Assembly: GCF_019636075.1 (NCBI RefSeq)
Contig: NZ_JAHBYG010000001.1
Span: 1 to 64,000, forward strand
Source: Ferrovibrio sp.
GTDB taxonomy: Bacteria; Pseudomonadota; Alphaproteobacteria; Ferrovibrionales; Ferrovibrionaceae
Reading direction: 5' to 3'
Length of the DNA: 64,000 nucleotides
Part shown: positions 54,356 through 64,000 of the stretch, piece by piece
Position numbering within the stretch: the first letter of the stretch is position 1
Layout of the letters: every line of letters begins with the position of its first letter
Made by a program: the position numbers and the translations under genes
Notes under the pieces: model-generated
What the model was told of the DNA's origin: nothing
The model's database searches: none
The model's input: only the letters and a program-made list of their open reading frames with translations

Positions 54356-55534
54356 ATGAAACGCACAATGCATAGCCTTGGCATCATGGCCGCAGCAGCC
54401 ATGGTCTGGGCAACGGGTCCGGCATGGGCATCGGGCCAGGGTGTAACGGATACCGAGATTGTCATCGGCAATGTGCTGCCGATGTCGGGAGCCGCGGCGA
54501 TAACCGGCCGCGCGGCGCATCTCGGCACTGTGGTGGCCGCGGCCGAGATCAACGCGGCTGGAGGCATCAATGGCCGCAAGATCAAGGTTGTGACCGAGGA
54601 TGACGGTTATGTACCGGCACGCTCGTTCCAATCGCTGAAGAAGATGCTGGCGGATGGCATGTTCGCCCTGATCGGCACCAGCGGCAATGCCGGCCTGGCA
54701 GCCATGCTGCCGGTGCTGGAAGAAGAAAAAGTGCCCACCATCGTCACTCTGTCGCCCAGTTTGGCGGCGGTGAATCCGGTGCGCCCCAATATTTTCATGC
54801 TGGGCGCATCCTATGAAGACATGCTGTTTGCCCAACTGAAATACATCAAGGAAAACCGCAGCCCCAAGGGCAAACTCGGTCTGCTGCGCCAGGATGATGA
54901 TTTCGGCAACCAGGTGGAATTGGCATTTAAGCGCGCCGAGGCAGAATTGAAGGTGGAGACCATTCCGCCGATCCGCTTCAAGCGGGGTCAGTCGGATTTC
55001 AGCGCCGAGGTTCTGAAGCTCCGCTCCAGCGGCATCGGCTGGCTGATTTCCGGCGGTCCGGTGGTCGAGACTCCGGCGATGATGAAAGAGCTGATGAAAT
55101 ATCAGCTCAACATCCCCGTCACATCGGTGCCCACTGGCATGCTGGCCCCTGTGGTCAAGCTGGCCGCAGCGACCGGCATGAATTATTTCTCGGCCGATTA
55201 TGTGTCGACCCTGGATAGCGAAGGTACGGCGCATTTCCGCAAATTGGCAACGCAGTATCTCAGTGCTGCGGAGCAGGCGGATATGAGCCGTTATTCGGTG
55301 ACCGCCTATGTGAGCAGCCTGCTGATGTTCAATGCCATCAAGACCTGCGGCAAGAACGTTACCCGCGATTGCGTGAGCGAAAAGCTGGCCAGCAACAAGA
55401 ATGTGGATACCACCGGCATTACGCCCCCGTTGTCTTTCGGCAAAGATCACATCGCCGCCAAAGCGATCCGTGTGATCGAAGTGATGTCGACGGAAAACAA
55501 GCTGGTCGAACGCACTCCGTTCGCTGAATACTGA
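54356..55534 (+). CDS. livK: Liv-type ABC transporter substrate-binding protein (second cluster)
   Basis: 392 aa with a signal peptide ending GPAWASGQ. Periplasmic type I binding fold: TDTEIVIGNVLPMSGAAAITGRAAHLGTVVAAAEINAAGG and GRKIKVVTEDDGYVPARSFQSLKKML. A YVSSLLMFNAIKTCGKNVTRDCVSEKLAS segment with two cysteines near the end could form a disulfide, common in this family. Based on neighbours its ligand is probably a hydrophobic carboxylic acid. A perfect-type hairpin follows 8 bases after the stop. Confidence 0.9.
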   Translation: MKRTMHSLGIMAAAAMVWATGPAWASGQGVTDTEIVIGNVLPMSGAAAITGRAAHLGTVVAAAEINAAGGINGRKIKVVTEDDGYVPARSFQSLKKMLADGMFALIGTSGNAGLAAMLPVLEEEKVPTIVTLSPSLAAVNPVRPNIFMLGASYEDMLFAQLKYIKENRSPKGKLGLLRQDDDFGNQVELAFKRAEAELKVETIPPIRFKRGQSDFSAEVLKLRSSGIGWLISGGPVVETPAMMKELMKYQLNIPVTSVPTGMLAPVVKLAAATGMNYFSADYVSTLDSEGTAHFRKLATQYLSAAEQADMSRYSVTAYVSSLLMFNAIKTCGKNVTRDCVSEKLASNKNVDTTGITPPLSFGKDHIAAKAIRVIEVMSTENKLVERTPFAEY

Positions 55535-55542
55535 GTTCGGTT

Positions 55543-55568
55543 CCGGGAGGTGCGATGGCGCCTCCCGG
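55543..55568. repeat. Hairpin between livK and the carboxylase genes
   Basis: 11-base stem CCGGGAGGTGC (55543-55553) / GCGCCTCCCGG (55558-55568) with one G-T pair and a GATG loop. No U-run follows. It probably sets different mRNA levels for the binding protein and the carboxylase part of the operon. Confidence 0.65.
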
Positions 55569-55597
55569 CCTGACTGGAAAGCAGAAAATTGCCTCCC

Positions 55598-57069
<1,472 letters not shown>

Positions 57070-57070
<1 letters not shown>

Positions 57071-57567
57071 TGCCGGAAATCCTTAGGCATGGCGATCATA
57101 TATTGGCAGTGGAATTGACCGGCCGCCGCAATGGCTTGCAGATGCGGATTAATGATGTGCCGGCAATGGTATCCGTTGATGCTGATGGGGAGAATGGCCC
57201 CATACGTCTTGCTGTGAATGGCGTGGTTTATGCCGGGTGGCGTTATCGCCAGGGCGGTGAATGTTTCTTGCGCCTGAATGGTAAGACCCTCCGGCTGCGG
57301 CAAGAAGCTCTGGGCGGTAATGCTGAAGATGAAGGCGGCGACCGGGATAGCATCAGTGCCGTCATGCCAGGCATGGTGGTCTCGATTGCTTGCAGCGAGG
57401 GGCAGGAACTTTTGAAGGGGCAGACCATTATCACCATCGAAAGCATGAAAATGCAGACTGCCATAATAGCCCCGCGTAATGGCATCGTGGATTGCATTCA
57501 CGTAGCCGAACAGGCGGTGTTTGAGAAAGGCGCGGTGCTGGTTTCGCTGCGGCCGGAAGCGACCTGA
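57070..57567 (+). CDS. Biotin carrier subunit with BT-like domain (second part of split carboxylase alpha subunit)
   Basis: 165 aa from the ATG at 57070, in TGATG with GGAGG just upstream, so translation is coupled to the biotin carboxylase. The first 85 residues resemble the BT linker domain of MCC-type alpha subunits (ILAVELTGRRNGLQMRI). The last 75 are a biotinyl domain: SAVMPGMVVSIACSEGQ and ESMKMQ with K127 as the biotinylated lysine. The canonical AMKM/EAMKM is ESMKM here. Its existence as a separate gene is unusual for an MCC-like enzyme. Confidence 0.85.
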
Positions 57568-57599
57568 GGCCGTTGGCGTAAGGGCAGATGGAGTAGGGT

Positions 57600-59207
57600 A
57601 TGTCCGTTTTCAGATCCAATATCGACACCACCAGCGCGAATTTCAAACAGCATTATCGGCATAATCGCCGATTGGCCGCAGAGTTGCGCGAAAAGCAGCA
57701 GCAGGCGCGGGAATTGCGCCCGCAGCGCGATCTCGATCGTCTGGCGCGTGATGGCAAGATGACGGCGCGCCAGCGCATCGAGGCATTGCTGGATCCTTGC
57801 ACGCCTTTTCTCGAATTCTCCACCTTGGCTGCCAATCGCGCTTATGGCGGCGAAGCGCCCAGCGCCGGCTGCGTTTCAGGTCTTGGCATCGTGGCTGGGC
57901 GCGAGGTGTTGATCCGCGCGGATGATCCTTCGGTGAAAGGCGGGGCCTGGTATCCGCATACGGTGAAGAAGATCGTGCGGTTATTGGATATTGCCATAGA
58001 GAATCATTTGCCGGTGATCCATCTTTGCGATTCCGCTGGTGGTTTTTTGCCGCTGCAGGATCAAATCTTTCCCGATAGGCAGGCAGCAGGCCGTATTTTC
58101 CGCAATCAGTCGATTTTGTCTAAAATGGGCGTAAAGCAATTGTCGCTGGTTTTCGGCCAATGCACTGCGGGCGGGGCATATATTCCGGCCTTGAGCGATT
58201 ACAACGTGATCGTGCGCGGCAATGGCGCGGTCTTTCTCGGTGGACCACCATTGGTAAAAGCCGCAACGGGTGAAGTGGTGGGTGTGCAGGAATTGGGCGG
58301 AGCCGACATGCATACCAGCATCAGCGGCGTTTGCGATTATGCAGCGGGCAATGAAGCGCAGGCGATAGCGATCGGCCGGGATATTGTGGCGCAGTGGGAT
58401 ACAGCGCCGAAATGGTCCTTGCAGCGCTCAACGCCAGAAACACCGCTTTATGCCGCAGAAGAGCTTTATGGCATCATCCCCGACGACATCAAGAAAACCT
58501 TCGATATCCGGGAAGTGATTGCCCGTTTGGTGGATGGCAGCCGTTTCCATGAATACCAGCCATCCTACGGATCCACGCTGATTTGCGGCTATGCCAATAT
58601 CCATGGCTGGAAGGTGGGTATCCTTGGCAATAATGGCGTTTTGTTCAACGATAGTTCGTTGAAAGCCGCACATTTCATCGAACTTTGCGACCAGAACCGC
58701 ACGCCAATCATTTTCCTGCAGAATATCACCGGCTACATGGTGGGCCGACAATATGAGGAAAAGGGCATCGCCAAGGATGGCGCCAAGATGATCATGGCGC
58801 AGAGCTGCACGCGGGTGCCCAAATTCACCGTCATGTGCCATGGCTCCTTCGGGGCTGGAAATTATGGCATGTGCGGCAGGGCTTTCGATGCGCGTCTGCT
58901 GTTTTCCTGGCCCAATCATCAGATCGGCGTAATGGGGGGCGAACAAGCCGCTCGCACGCTAGCCGATGTGAAGTTGCGCCAGATGCAGCGGAGCGGGCAG
59001 ACATCCAGCGAAGCCGAGGTGGAACAGGTCTATCGGGAAACCTTGCAGGCCTATCAGGATCAATTGTCGGCCTATTACGCCACATCGGAATTGTGGGATG
59101 ATGGGCTGATCGACCCGATAGATACCCGCAATGCCCTTGGCATGGCGATCTCGGCATCGCTCTGTGCACCGTTGGGAGAAGCGGGTTATGGCGTGTTCCG
59201 CTTCTGA
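57600..59207 (+). CDS. Carboxyltransferase (beta) subunit of a methylcrotonyl/geranyl-CoA-type carboxylase
   Basis: 535 aa, 32 bases after the biotin carrier gene. MCC-beta-type features: ELREKQQQARELRPQRDLDRLARDGKMTARQRIEALLDP, GGAWYPHTVKKIVRLLDIA, CDSAGGFLPLQDQIFPD, QCTAGGAYIPALSDYN, FLGGPPLVKAATGEVV, GGADMHTSISGVCDY and FMCHGSFGAGNYGMCGRAF-type stretch. It transfers CO2 from biotin to the gamma carbon of a 3-methyl-2-enoyl-CoA. Whether the substrate is methylcrotonyl-, geranyl- or another enoyl-CoA depends on pocket residues I cannot judge. It closes the 11-gene operon. Confidence 0.9.
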   Translation: MSVFRSNIDTTSANFKQHYRHNRRLAAELREKQQQARELRPQRDLDRLARDGKMTARQRIEALLDPCTPFLEFSTLAANRAYGGEAPSAGCVSGLGIVAGREVLIRADDPSVKGGAWYPHTVKKIVRLLDIAIENHLPVIHLCDSAGGFLPLQDQIFPDRQAAGRIFRNQSILSKMGVKQLSLVFGQCTAGGAYIPALSDYNVIVRGNGAVFLGGPPLVKAATGEVVGVQELGGADMHTSISGVCDYAAGNEAQAIAIGRDIVAQWDTAPKWSLQRSTPETPLYAAEELYGIIPDDIKKTFDIREVIARLVDGSRFHEYQPSYGSTLICGYANIHGWKVGILGNNGVLFNDSSLKAAHFIELCDQNRTPIIFLQNITGYMVGRQYEEKGIAKDGAKMIMAQSCTRVPKFTVMCHGSFGAGNYGMCGRAFDARLLFSWPNHQIGVMGGEQAARTLADVKLRQMQRSGQTSSEAEVEQVYRETLQAYQDQLSAYYATSELWDDGLIDPIDTRNALGMAISASLCAPLGEAGYGVFRF

Positions 59208-59253
59208 AGGCGGGCCCACCTGAGCCCACTGCCCAACCTGCGCATTACAGGAT

Positions 59254-60924
59254 TTACCGGATATTTGGCTCGAAGCCGAATGAAGATGGTGCCAGGTTCA
59301 GGAATGCGCTCAGCCTATTCGCTGCCGTTTCGGGGCTGTCGTCGCGGAGAATTTCTGTAAGGCAATGGCTGGAAAATGGCTGCAAGCCTTTATCATCATT
59401 GTCCAGAACCAGCATATCCGCATCGGCGCGTTGTTCGCCGAATTGCCTGCCGGCCTGCAATACCATGGAATGGATATGGGTGTGTTTTACAGCGCCGATA
59501 AAGCGGCGCCATAAAATTTGCGGAGACAAAGAACGGCCAGCTGCCAGGGCCTGGTCGGGATGACTGGAGTCTGCGGGAAAGAACAATTCAGCTTGTCGCA
59601 GATCATGCCAGATCTGCATGAGATGGGCTCCGTTTTCCATCATCATGTCGCCGCATCTGAATTCGGATGTCTTGTCTTGCGGAGACATGCGCGGCGCGAG
59701 CATGGCGATGCGACCGAATTGGTTTCGCCGCGTCGTACAGAGATATTGCAGGATGCGCGCGCTGCCTTGATGCGCAATGACATGGGGCCTTTCAAGGCCA
59801 AGATAAGAAATGGCTTTCTCCAAAGCATTGCTCATATGCGCCAGAAGGCTGTCCGGCGTTTGCATCTCGGCCGATAATGGTGCGCCATCTCCTTGGCCCG
59901 GAAGGTCGACGACGATGACACGCCGTTTGCGCGCAAGCAGGCTGGCTAGTTCGGCAACATCGCGATGCGAGCCCGGCCAGGGCGGCAAAAGCAGAATGGC
60001 TGGCTCGGATGCTTGTTGTGCGGGGTTGTATTCCCTCACATGTATCCTGGCGTCATCCTGAGCCAGGTAATACCGTTCGGTTGCCTGCGGTATATTCACC
60101 TTGGGCTGATTAATGCCGGATATGCCGATACTCAGTTCGCGCAGCAAGGCCAATAGCTCCCCGCTCCGCAGCGCGGGATCCGCGCTTAGCTCTTCATGCC
60201 GGCAATTCTCAGGCAGGCGAAGCCTTGTGCCATGCAGAGAATCGCTGGCATCGCTGCAGAAAATCATTGGGCAGTGCACGTGTGCTAATCGCTGCAGGCT
60301 GTCTTCCCGGAAGGCCGGCAAATAGGCGCTGATATAATGCGGGCCGGATTCCAACCATTCTATGTAGCGGAGATGCAAATCTGCGGGTGAGGGGGGCATG
60401 GCGCGCGCGCGCGACTGGCCCTGTGCAAACCATGGCCAATGGATATGTTGCTCGCGTAGCCGGTACCACCACCAGATTGCATAGGCTCCGCTCCAGTCCA
60501 GATTCGGTTCTTGAAAATAGCGCTCCAGATATAACGCACGACTATCTGGCGAAGGGATCGGATACCCCTGCAGCAGCAAAGCATGCACGCGTTTAGGGTG
60601 TCGCGCGGCCAATTCGGCGGCAATCAATGCGCCGGTATGCCGGCCAAGCACGACGACCGGCGGTGCCTGTAACGCAATGAGTAGATTGGCAATTGCGTCG
60701 GCGAAATCGGCGATGCCGGGATCGTTGTTTTGCAAATGATCCGATAGGCCATATCCGGGCGTATCCGGCGCCAGGATAGTGAAGCTCTGTCGCCATTGTT
60801 GCATTTCTTCTGCGAATTGCCGCCCAGAGCGTGGCGATTCATGCAAACAGAGCAGCCATGGCCCTTGCCCTGCACTGCAAATGTGCAGATGCCCGTTGGG
60901 GAGGCTGATAAAGCCACGTTTCAT
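59254..60924 (-). CDS. Tandem alpha/beta-hydrolase-fold protein, nucleophile missing in both halves
   Basis: 556 aa made of two alpha/beta-hydrolase-like halves. Half 1 (about 1-265) has GPWLLCLHESPRSGRQF, LAPDTPGYGLSD and the elbow VVLGRHTGALIAAELA, where H96 stands in the serine position. Half 2 (about 285-556) has PAILLLPPWPGSHRDVAEL, VVDLPGQGDGAPL and the elbow HVIAHQGSARILQYL, where Q386 stands in that position. No signal peptide. It is divergent from the flavin reductase. The family can lose hydrolase activity or use a different chemistry; function unknown. Confidence 0.82.
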   Translation of the reverse strand: MKRGFISLPNGHLHICSAGQGPWLLCLHESPRSGRQFAEEMQQWRQSFTILAPDTPGYGLSDHLQNNDPGIADFADAIANLLIALQAPPVVVLGRHTGALIAAELAARHPKRVHALLLQGYPIPSPDSRALYLERYFQEPNLDWSGAYAIWWWYRLREQHIHWPWFAQGQSRARAMPPSPADLHLRYIEWLESGPHYISAYLPAFREDSLQRLAHVHCPMIFCSDASDSLHGTRLRLPENCRHEELSADPALRSGELLALLRELSIGISGINQPKVNIPQATERYYLAQDDARIHVREYNPAQQASEPAILLLPPWPGSHRDVAELASLLARKRRVIVVDLPGQGDGAPLSAEMQTPDSLLAHMSNALEKAISYLGLERPHVIAHQGSARILQYLCTTRRNQFGRIAMLAPRMSPQDKTSEFRCGDMMMENGAHLMQIWHDLRQAELFFPADSSHPDQALAAGRSLSPQILWRRFIGAVKHTHIHSMVLQAGRQFGEQRADADMLVLDNDDKGLQPFSSHCLTEILRDDSPETAANRLSAFLNLAPSSFGFEPNIR

Positions 60925-61029
60925 CTAAATTCCCACATCATGAAAAAATATGTTGATCGATATTCTGTAAATACCATAATATAAGAAATACAAAAAATTC
61001 CTAACATATGTCTGCGGGGTGCGGTTTAT

Positions 61030-61581
61030 ATGATGAGAGGGGTGGAATGCAGCGCATTGCCGCGAGGCGATGGCAATCGGCAAGTCTTGGCCGATCGGGA
61101 TGTCCGTCGGCTGCGCAATGCCCTCGGTCGTTTTGCCACCGGCGTTGCAATTCTCACCGCATGCAGTCCGCAAGGCGGCAATATCGGGCTAACGATCAAT
61201 TCCTTCTCATCGGTTTCACTTAATCCGCCGCTTGTCTTGTGGTCGCTCGATCAGCGCTCAAGCTATTACGAGGCATTTCGAGATATCCGCCGCTATTGCA
61301 TCAATGTGTTGAACCTGCAGCAGCATCGCTTGGCGGTGGATTTCGCTGGGCGGCAGGGGCGGATATTCGGCCCACAGGATTGGGAGATGGAGGCTGGTTC
61401 TCCGCCAAGACTGAAGCAGGCTGCCGTCCGTTTCGAATGCGTGCCTTATGCGGCTTATCCCACTGGCGATCATACGGTTCATATTGCCAGGTTGATCGAT
61501 TTTGCGGCATCCGACGCGGAAGCCCTGGTGTTTTGCGACGGTAGATTCACGCAGCTTGCGCTTCAACGAGCGGCGGTCTGA
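61030..61581 (+). CDS. Flavin reductase-like (FMN-binding split-barrel) protein
   Basis: 183 aa. The split-barrel pattern is VRRLRNALGRFATGVAILTACSPQGGNIGLTINSFSSVSLNPPLVLWSL, followed by YCINVLNLQQHRLAVDFAGR and DHTVHIARLIDF. These proteins reduce FMN/FAD for a partner monooxygenase. It stands first in a plus-strand group with sulfurtransferase, GST and an acyl-CoA-dehydrogenase-fold protein, the fold used by flavin-dependent monooxygenases of the DszC/SfnC type. Two adjacent ATGs (61030, 61033) are possible starts. Confidence 0.88.
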   Translation: MMRGVECSALPRGDGNRQVLADRDVRRLRNALGRFATGVAILTACSPQGGNIGLTINSFSSVSLNPPLVLWSLDQRSSYYEAFRDIRRYCINVLNLQQHRLAVDFAGRQGRIFGPQDWEMEAGSPPRLKQAAVRFECVPYAAYPTGDHTVHIARLIDFAASDAEALVFCDGRFTQLALQRAAV

Positions 61582-61585
61582 GCAG

Positions 61586-62458
61586 ATGACGAACGGTGCG
61601 GATCTTCTCTCCGTGGATGAATTTCTGCCCATGCAGCAGGCCGGTTCGGCGGATATCCTTGATGCTGGGTATTACGCAGCTGCGGAACCCGAGAATGCGG
61701 CCGCGCTTTATGAGGCGGGGCATATTCCCGGCGCGCGGTTCTTCGATATCGAGGCTTGCGCCGACCGCAATACGGCATTGCCGCATATGTTGCCGACGCA
61801 ACAGGAATTCTCAGCTTATATCGCCAGCTTGGGCGTCACGGGCCGCAAACCTATCGTGATCTACGACCGTCATGGCCTGCGCTCCGCCCCACGTGTGTGG
61901 TGGAGCTTGCGCCGTTTCGGATTCGATGATGTGCGGATTCTGTCCGGGGGCTTTCCTGCCTGGATTGCCAGGAATCTGCCGATCGAGCAGGGCCAGGGGA
62001 AGGCCGCGCGGCTAACCGCTCTACCGCACCTTAAACCCAGAGATCATCTGGTTGTTGCTTATGATGGCATCGTAGCATTGCAAGCAAAGGATCTGTTGAT
62101 CGATGGCAGGCCCGCCGATCGTTTCCGGGGCGAGGCGTCAGAGCCATGGACCAAGGCGCGCGGTGCCATCCCGAATAGCTGCAGCCTGCCGGCAAGCGCG
62201 TTGATGTTGCCTGGAGGGTTGCTCAAATCCGACGAAGAAATCCTAAAAGCATTCGAGGCGGCAACGGGGCTGGAGCGCGCTGCATTGAGAGAGCGCCGCC
62301 TGATTGCCACCTGCGGCTCGGGAATCGCGGCAGCCATTCTGGCTTTTGCCGCCCAGAAGGCAGGTCTTGGCGAAATGGCGGTGTATGACGGCTCCTTTGC
62401 AGAATGGGGCCGCCGCCAGGAAGCCGCTGCGATTGCACCACAGACAGTAGCAACTTAG
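61586..62458 (+). CDS. sseA: Mercaptopyruvate/thiosulfate sulfurtransferase (tandem rhodanese)
   Basis: 290 aa from the ATG at 61586, 4 bases after the reductase stop. The N-terminal, catalytically silent rhodanese domain includes YEAGHIPGARFFDIE and YDRHGLRSAPRVWWSLRRFG. The C-terminal active domain has the loop CGSGIAA with the catalytic Cys, the 3-mercaptopyruvate type (thiosulfate enzymes usually have CRKGVT). The sequence LIDGRPADRFRGE is the usual entry to domain 2. It likely moves sulfane sulfur in a thiol or organosulfur pathway. Confidence 0.88.
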   Translation: MTNGADLLSVDEFLPMQQAGSADILDAGYYAAAEPENAAALYEAGHIPGARFFDIEACADRNTALPHMLPTQQEFSAYIASLGVTGRKPIVIYDRHGLRSAPRVWWSLRRFGFDDVRILSGGFPAWIARNLPIEQGQGKAARLTALPHLKPRDHLVVAYDGIVALQAKDLLIDGRPADRFRGEASEPWTKARGAIPNSCSLPASALMLPGGLLKSDEEILKAFEAATGLERAALRERRLIATCGSGIAAAILAFAAQKAGLGEMAVYDGSFAEWGRRQEAAAIAPQTVAT

Positions 62459-62476
62459 CAACGATGAAGACGAGCC

Positions 62477-63079
62477 ATGCAGTTATATTACAGTGAATTC
62501 TCCCCATATTCGCGCAAGGTGCGGATGGTGCTGGTCGAACTCGGCATGCAGGATGCTGTGAGCTTGCAGCCTATCGCCGTGCGCCAGGCCGATCCGGGTT
62601 TTGCCGCCGTAAATCCGCTGTTTCGTATTCCGGCGCTTGTGGTGCGCGAAGGTTTCACGCTGTTCGACAGTCCGGTCATCGCGGAATATTTGATTGCGAG
62701 CAAGCCGGGGCAGAATATCCTGCCGGCTTCCGGCGAGCCGCGTTTCATCGCATTGCGCCTGCAGGCGGTCGCGGATGGCATCATCGATGCGTTGATCCCG
62801 CGCCGCAACGAATCCCTGCGTCCCGTTGAAAGGCAAAGCCCGGAAGACATGGTTTTGTGGAAGCGTTCTTCCGATGCCGGACTTGATTGGCTGGAAGGCC
62901 AGGTTGCCAGCTTGGATGGCGTACATATCGGGGCAATCGCTGTGGCGGCAACGCTGGGATATCTGGATATCAGATTCCCGCACGAAGATTGGCGTGCTGC
63001 GCATCCGAAATTGGCCGCCTGGTTCGCTGTTTTTTCGCAGCGGCCCTCTTTCAAATCCACCGCGCCGGCAAGCAATTGA
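62477..63079 (+). CDS. Glutathione S-transferase
   Basis: 200 aa. The thioredoxin-like N-terminal domain is QLYYSEFSPYSRKVRMVLVELG with the likely active-site Ser in SPYSRK, then NPLFRIPALVV and the glutathione-binding DSPVIAEYL. The C-terminal helical domain follows from about residue 85. It lies 18 bases after the sulfurtransferase and points to glutathione involvement in the same pathway. Confidence 0.88.
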   Translation: MQLYYSEFSPYSRKVRMVLVELGMQDAVSLQPIAVRQADPGFAAVNPLFRIPALVVREGFTLFDSPVIAEYLIASKPGQNILPASGEPRFIALRLQAVADGIIDALIPRRNESLRPVERQSPEDMVLWKRSSDAGLDWLEGQVASLDGVHIGAIAVAATLGYLDIRFPHEDWRAAHPKLAAWFAVFSQRPSFKSTAPASN

Positions 63080-63091
63080 TTGGGTGATGTG

Positions 63092-64000
63092 ATGGTTGCG
63101 CATGAAGATATGGTACCGGCGCCGAAAGCATCGAACGGCAAGGCTGCGATGAGCCTGGATGCATTGATTGCCCTGGCAGAAAGGGTGGGGCGCGATTCTC
63201 TGGCCCCCAATGCGGCGCGTTGGGACCGAGAGGGCACGTTTCCCACCGCCAGTTACGATGCTTTGCGGCAAGCGGGCCTGTTGGGCCTTGTGGTGCCGGC
63301 TGCTCATGGCGGCTTGGGAGCGGATTTCGCCACGTATATGCAGACCGTGCCGCATCTTTCGAAATATTGCGCCACCACGGCGCTTACCTTCAACATGCAT
63401 TGCGGCTGCATGATGCTGACGGGCTTTGTGTTCGACAGCTTTGATTTGCCGCTTGAAATCAAGATGCAGCATCAGCGCCGCCAGAAGATGCATTTCGAGC
63501 GCGCCGCCCGCCAGGGCAAAGTCTACGCCCTGCCATTCTCGGAAATAGGCCTCGATCCCTCCCAGGCCTTATTTTCCACCACGGCAAAGCGCGTGGAAGG
63601 CGGCTGGATCGTGAATGGTAAAAAGGTTTTCGCCTCTCTTGCCGGCCATGCCGATTATTACGGCGTAAGCTGCACCGAGATTGCCGATGGCAAGCAGCCT
63701 GATTTCGGCGATATCGTCATGCTCAGCATCGCTTCCAACAGCCCTGGCGTTTCGGTGGCTGGCGAATGGGATACGCTGGGCATGCGGGGCACGAATTCGC
63801 GCACGCTGCTGTTCAAGGATGTTTTCGTCCCGGAGAATGAAATTCTCATGCCGCATGGATCGGCATTCCAGAGCCGGAAGGTTTGGCCGCATCTCTATAT
63901 GCAACTGACCTGCACTTACATGGGCTTGGCCGAGGCGATATTCGATTTTGTTGTGAGCTACTTGCGCGGTGAAGTGCCGGGCATGCCGCCGATCAAGCGC
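63092..64000 (+). CDS. Acyl-CoA dehydrogenase-family protein (3' end outside window)
   Basis: Open from the ATG at 63092 to the window end (303 residues so far). The acyl-CoA dehydrogenase fold is clear: LRQAGLLGLVVPAAHGGLGADFATYMQTV, NGKKVFASLAGHADYYGVS, WDTLGMRGTNSRTLLFKDVFVPENEILMP. An unusual charged insertion QHQRRQKMHFERAARQGK replaces the common region before the FAD-binding LPFSEIG. Given the flavin reductase upstream it may be a flavin-dependent monooxygenase of the DszC/SfnC kind and not a dehydrogenase. The missing C-terminus prevents a decision. Confidence 0.85.
   Translation, partial: MVAHEDMVPAPKASNGKAAMSLDALIALAERVGRDSLAPNAARWDREGTFPTASYDALRQAGLLGLVVPAAHGGLGADFATYMQTVPHLSKYCATTALTFNMHCGCMMLTGFVFDSFDLPLEIKMQHQRRQKMHFERAARQGKVYALPFSEIGLDPSQALFSTTAKRVEGGWIVNGKKVFASLAGHADYYGVSCTEIADGKQPDFGDIVMLSIASNSPGVSVAGEWDTLGMRGTNSRTLLFKDVFVPENEILMPHGSAFQSRKVWPHLYMQLTCTYMGLAEAIFDFVVSYLRGEVPGMPPIKR

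Noticed and set aside
60946..61014. ATATGTT ... AACATAT inverted repeat in the gap before the flavin reductase
   Set aside because: Arms of 7 bases about 50 bases apart in AT-rich DNA are expected by chance.

Overview
The window looks like chromosomal DNA of a GC-rich alphaproteobacterium, probably close to the Rhodospirillales. Several features suggest this: many ABC importers for organic acids, peptides and sulfur compounds, a methylmalonyl-CoA-mutase-type enzyme with its MeaB chaperone, LivKHMGF clusters mixed with acyl-CoA enzymes, and tightly packed, translationally coupled operons. This is inference from gene content; no rRNA or marker gene is present. I see no tRNA, rRNA, insertion sequence, prophage or CRISPR array.

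Layout. (1) 1-7277: sulfur-acquisition genes. A sulfonate-type ABC importer (cut by the window start) is followed by a TauD-like dioxygenase and a sulfate importer (sbp-cysT-cysW, no cysA). A second, convergent copy of the sulfonate-type binding protein lies behind a perfect bidirectional terminator. (2) 7393-17019: an FAD oxidoreductase, livG-livF, a divergent AraC regulator, then livK-livH-livM and a trio of TIM-barrel, SRPBCC and Tm-1-like proteins. The outer two members of the trio correspond to the two halves of plant Tm-1. (3) 17168-26202: histidine kinase, response regulator, and a two-partner secretion pair. The TpsA exoprotein carries two long blocks of a 10-residue repeat in its C-terminal half. 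(4) 26551-37650: GntR regulator, a dipeptide/glutathione-type ABC importer with an embedded gamma-glutamyltransferase gene, a LysR regulator, a metallo-beta-lactamase-fold protein and an amidohydrolase.

(5) 37651-59207: a large catabolic region. A nitronate monooxygenase gene is followed by a minus-strand operon: TetR regulator, B12-dependent acyl-CoA mutase large and small subunits, MeaB GTPase and enoyl-CoA hydratase. Next come a minus-strand acyl-CoA dehydrogenase and hydrolase. Divergent from these is one long plus-strand operon: AtuA-like protein, TetR, LivF, LivG, acyl-CoA synthetase, LivH, LivM, LivK, biotin carboxylase, BT/BCCP subunit and carboxyltransferase. One palindrome, roughly TGAAT-N3-ATTCA, recurs on the predicted promoters of all these units, so they look like one regulon. 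Together they could import, activate, rearrange, dehydrogenate, carboxylate and hydrate a branched-chain acid. Substitutions in both mutase subunits argue against ordinary methylmalonyl-CoA as substrate.

(6) 59254-64000: a tandem alpha/beta-hydrolase protein lacking the usual nucleophile in both halves, divergent from a flavin reductase, a mercaptopyruvate-type sulfurtransferase, a glutathione S-transferase and an acyl-CoA-dehydrogenase-fold protein cut by the window end.

The most unusual items are the repeat-bearing TpsA exoprotein, the palindrome-linked mutase/carboxylase regulon, and the split Tm-1 cassette with its own Liv transporter.
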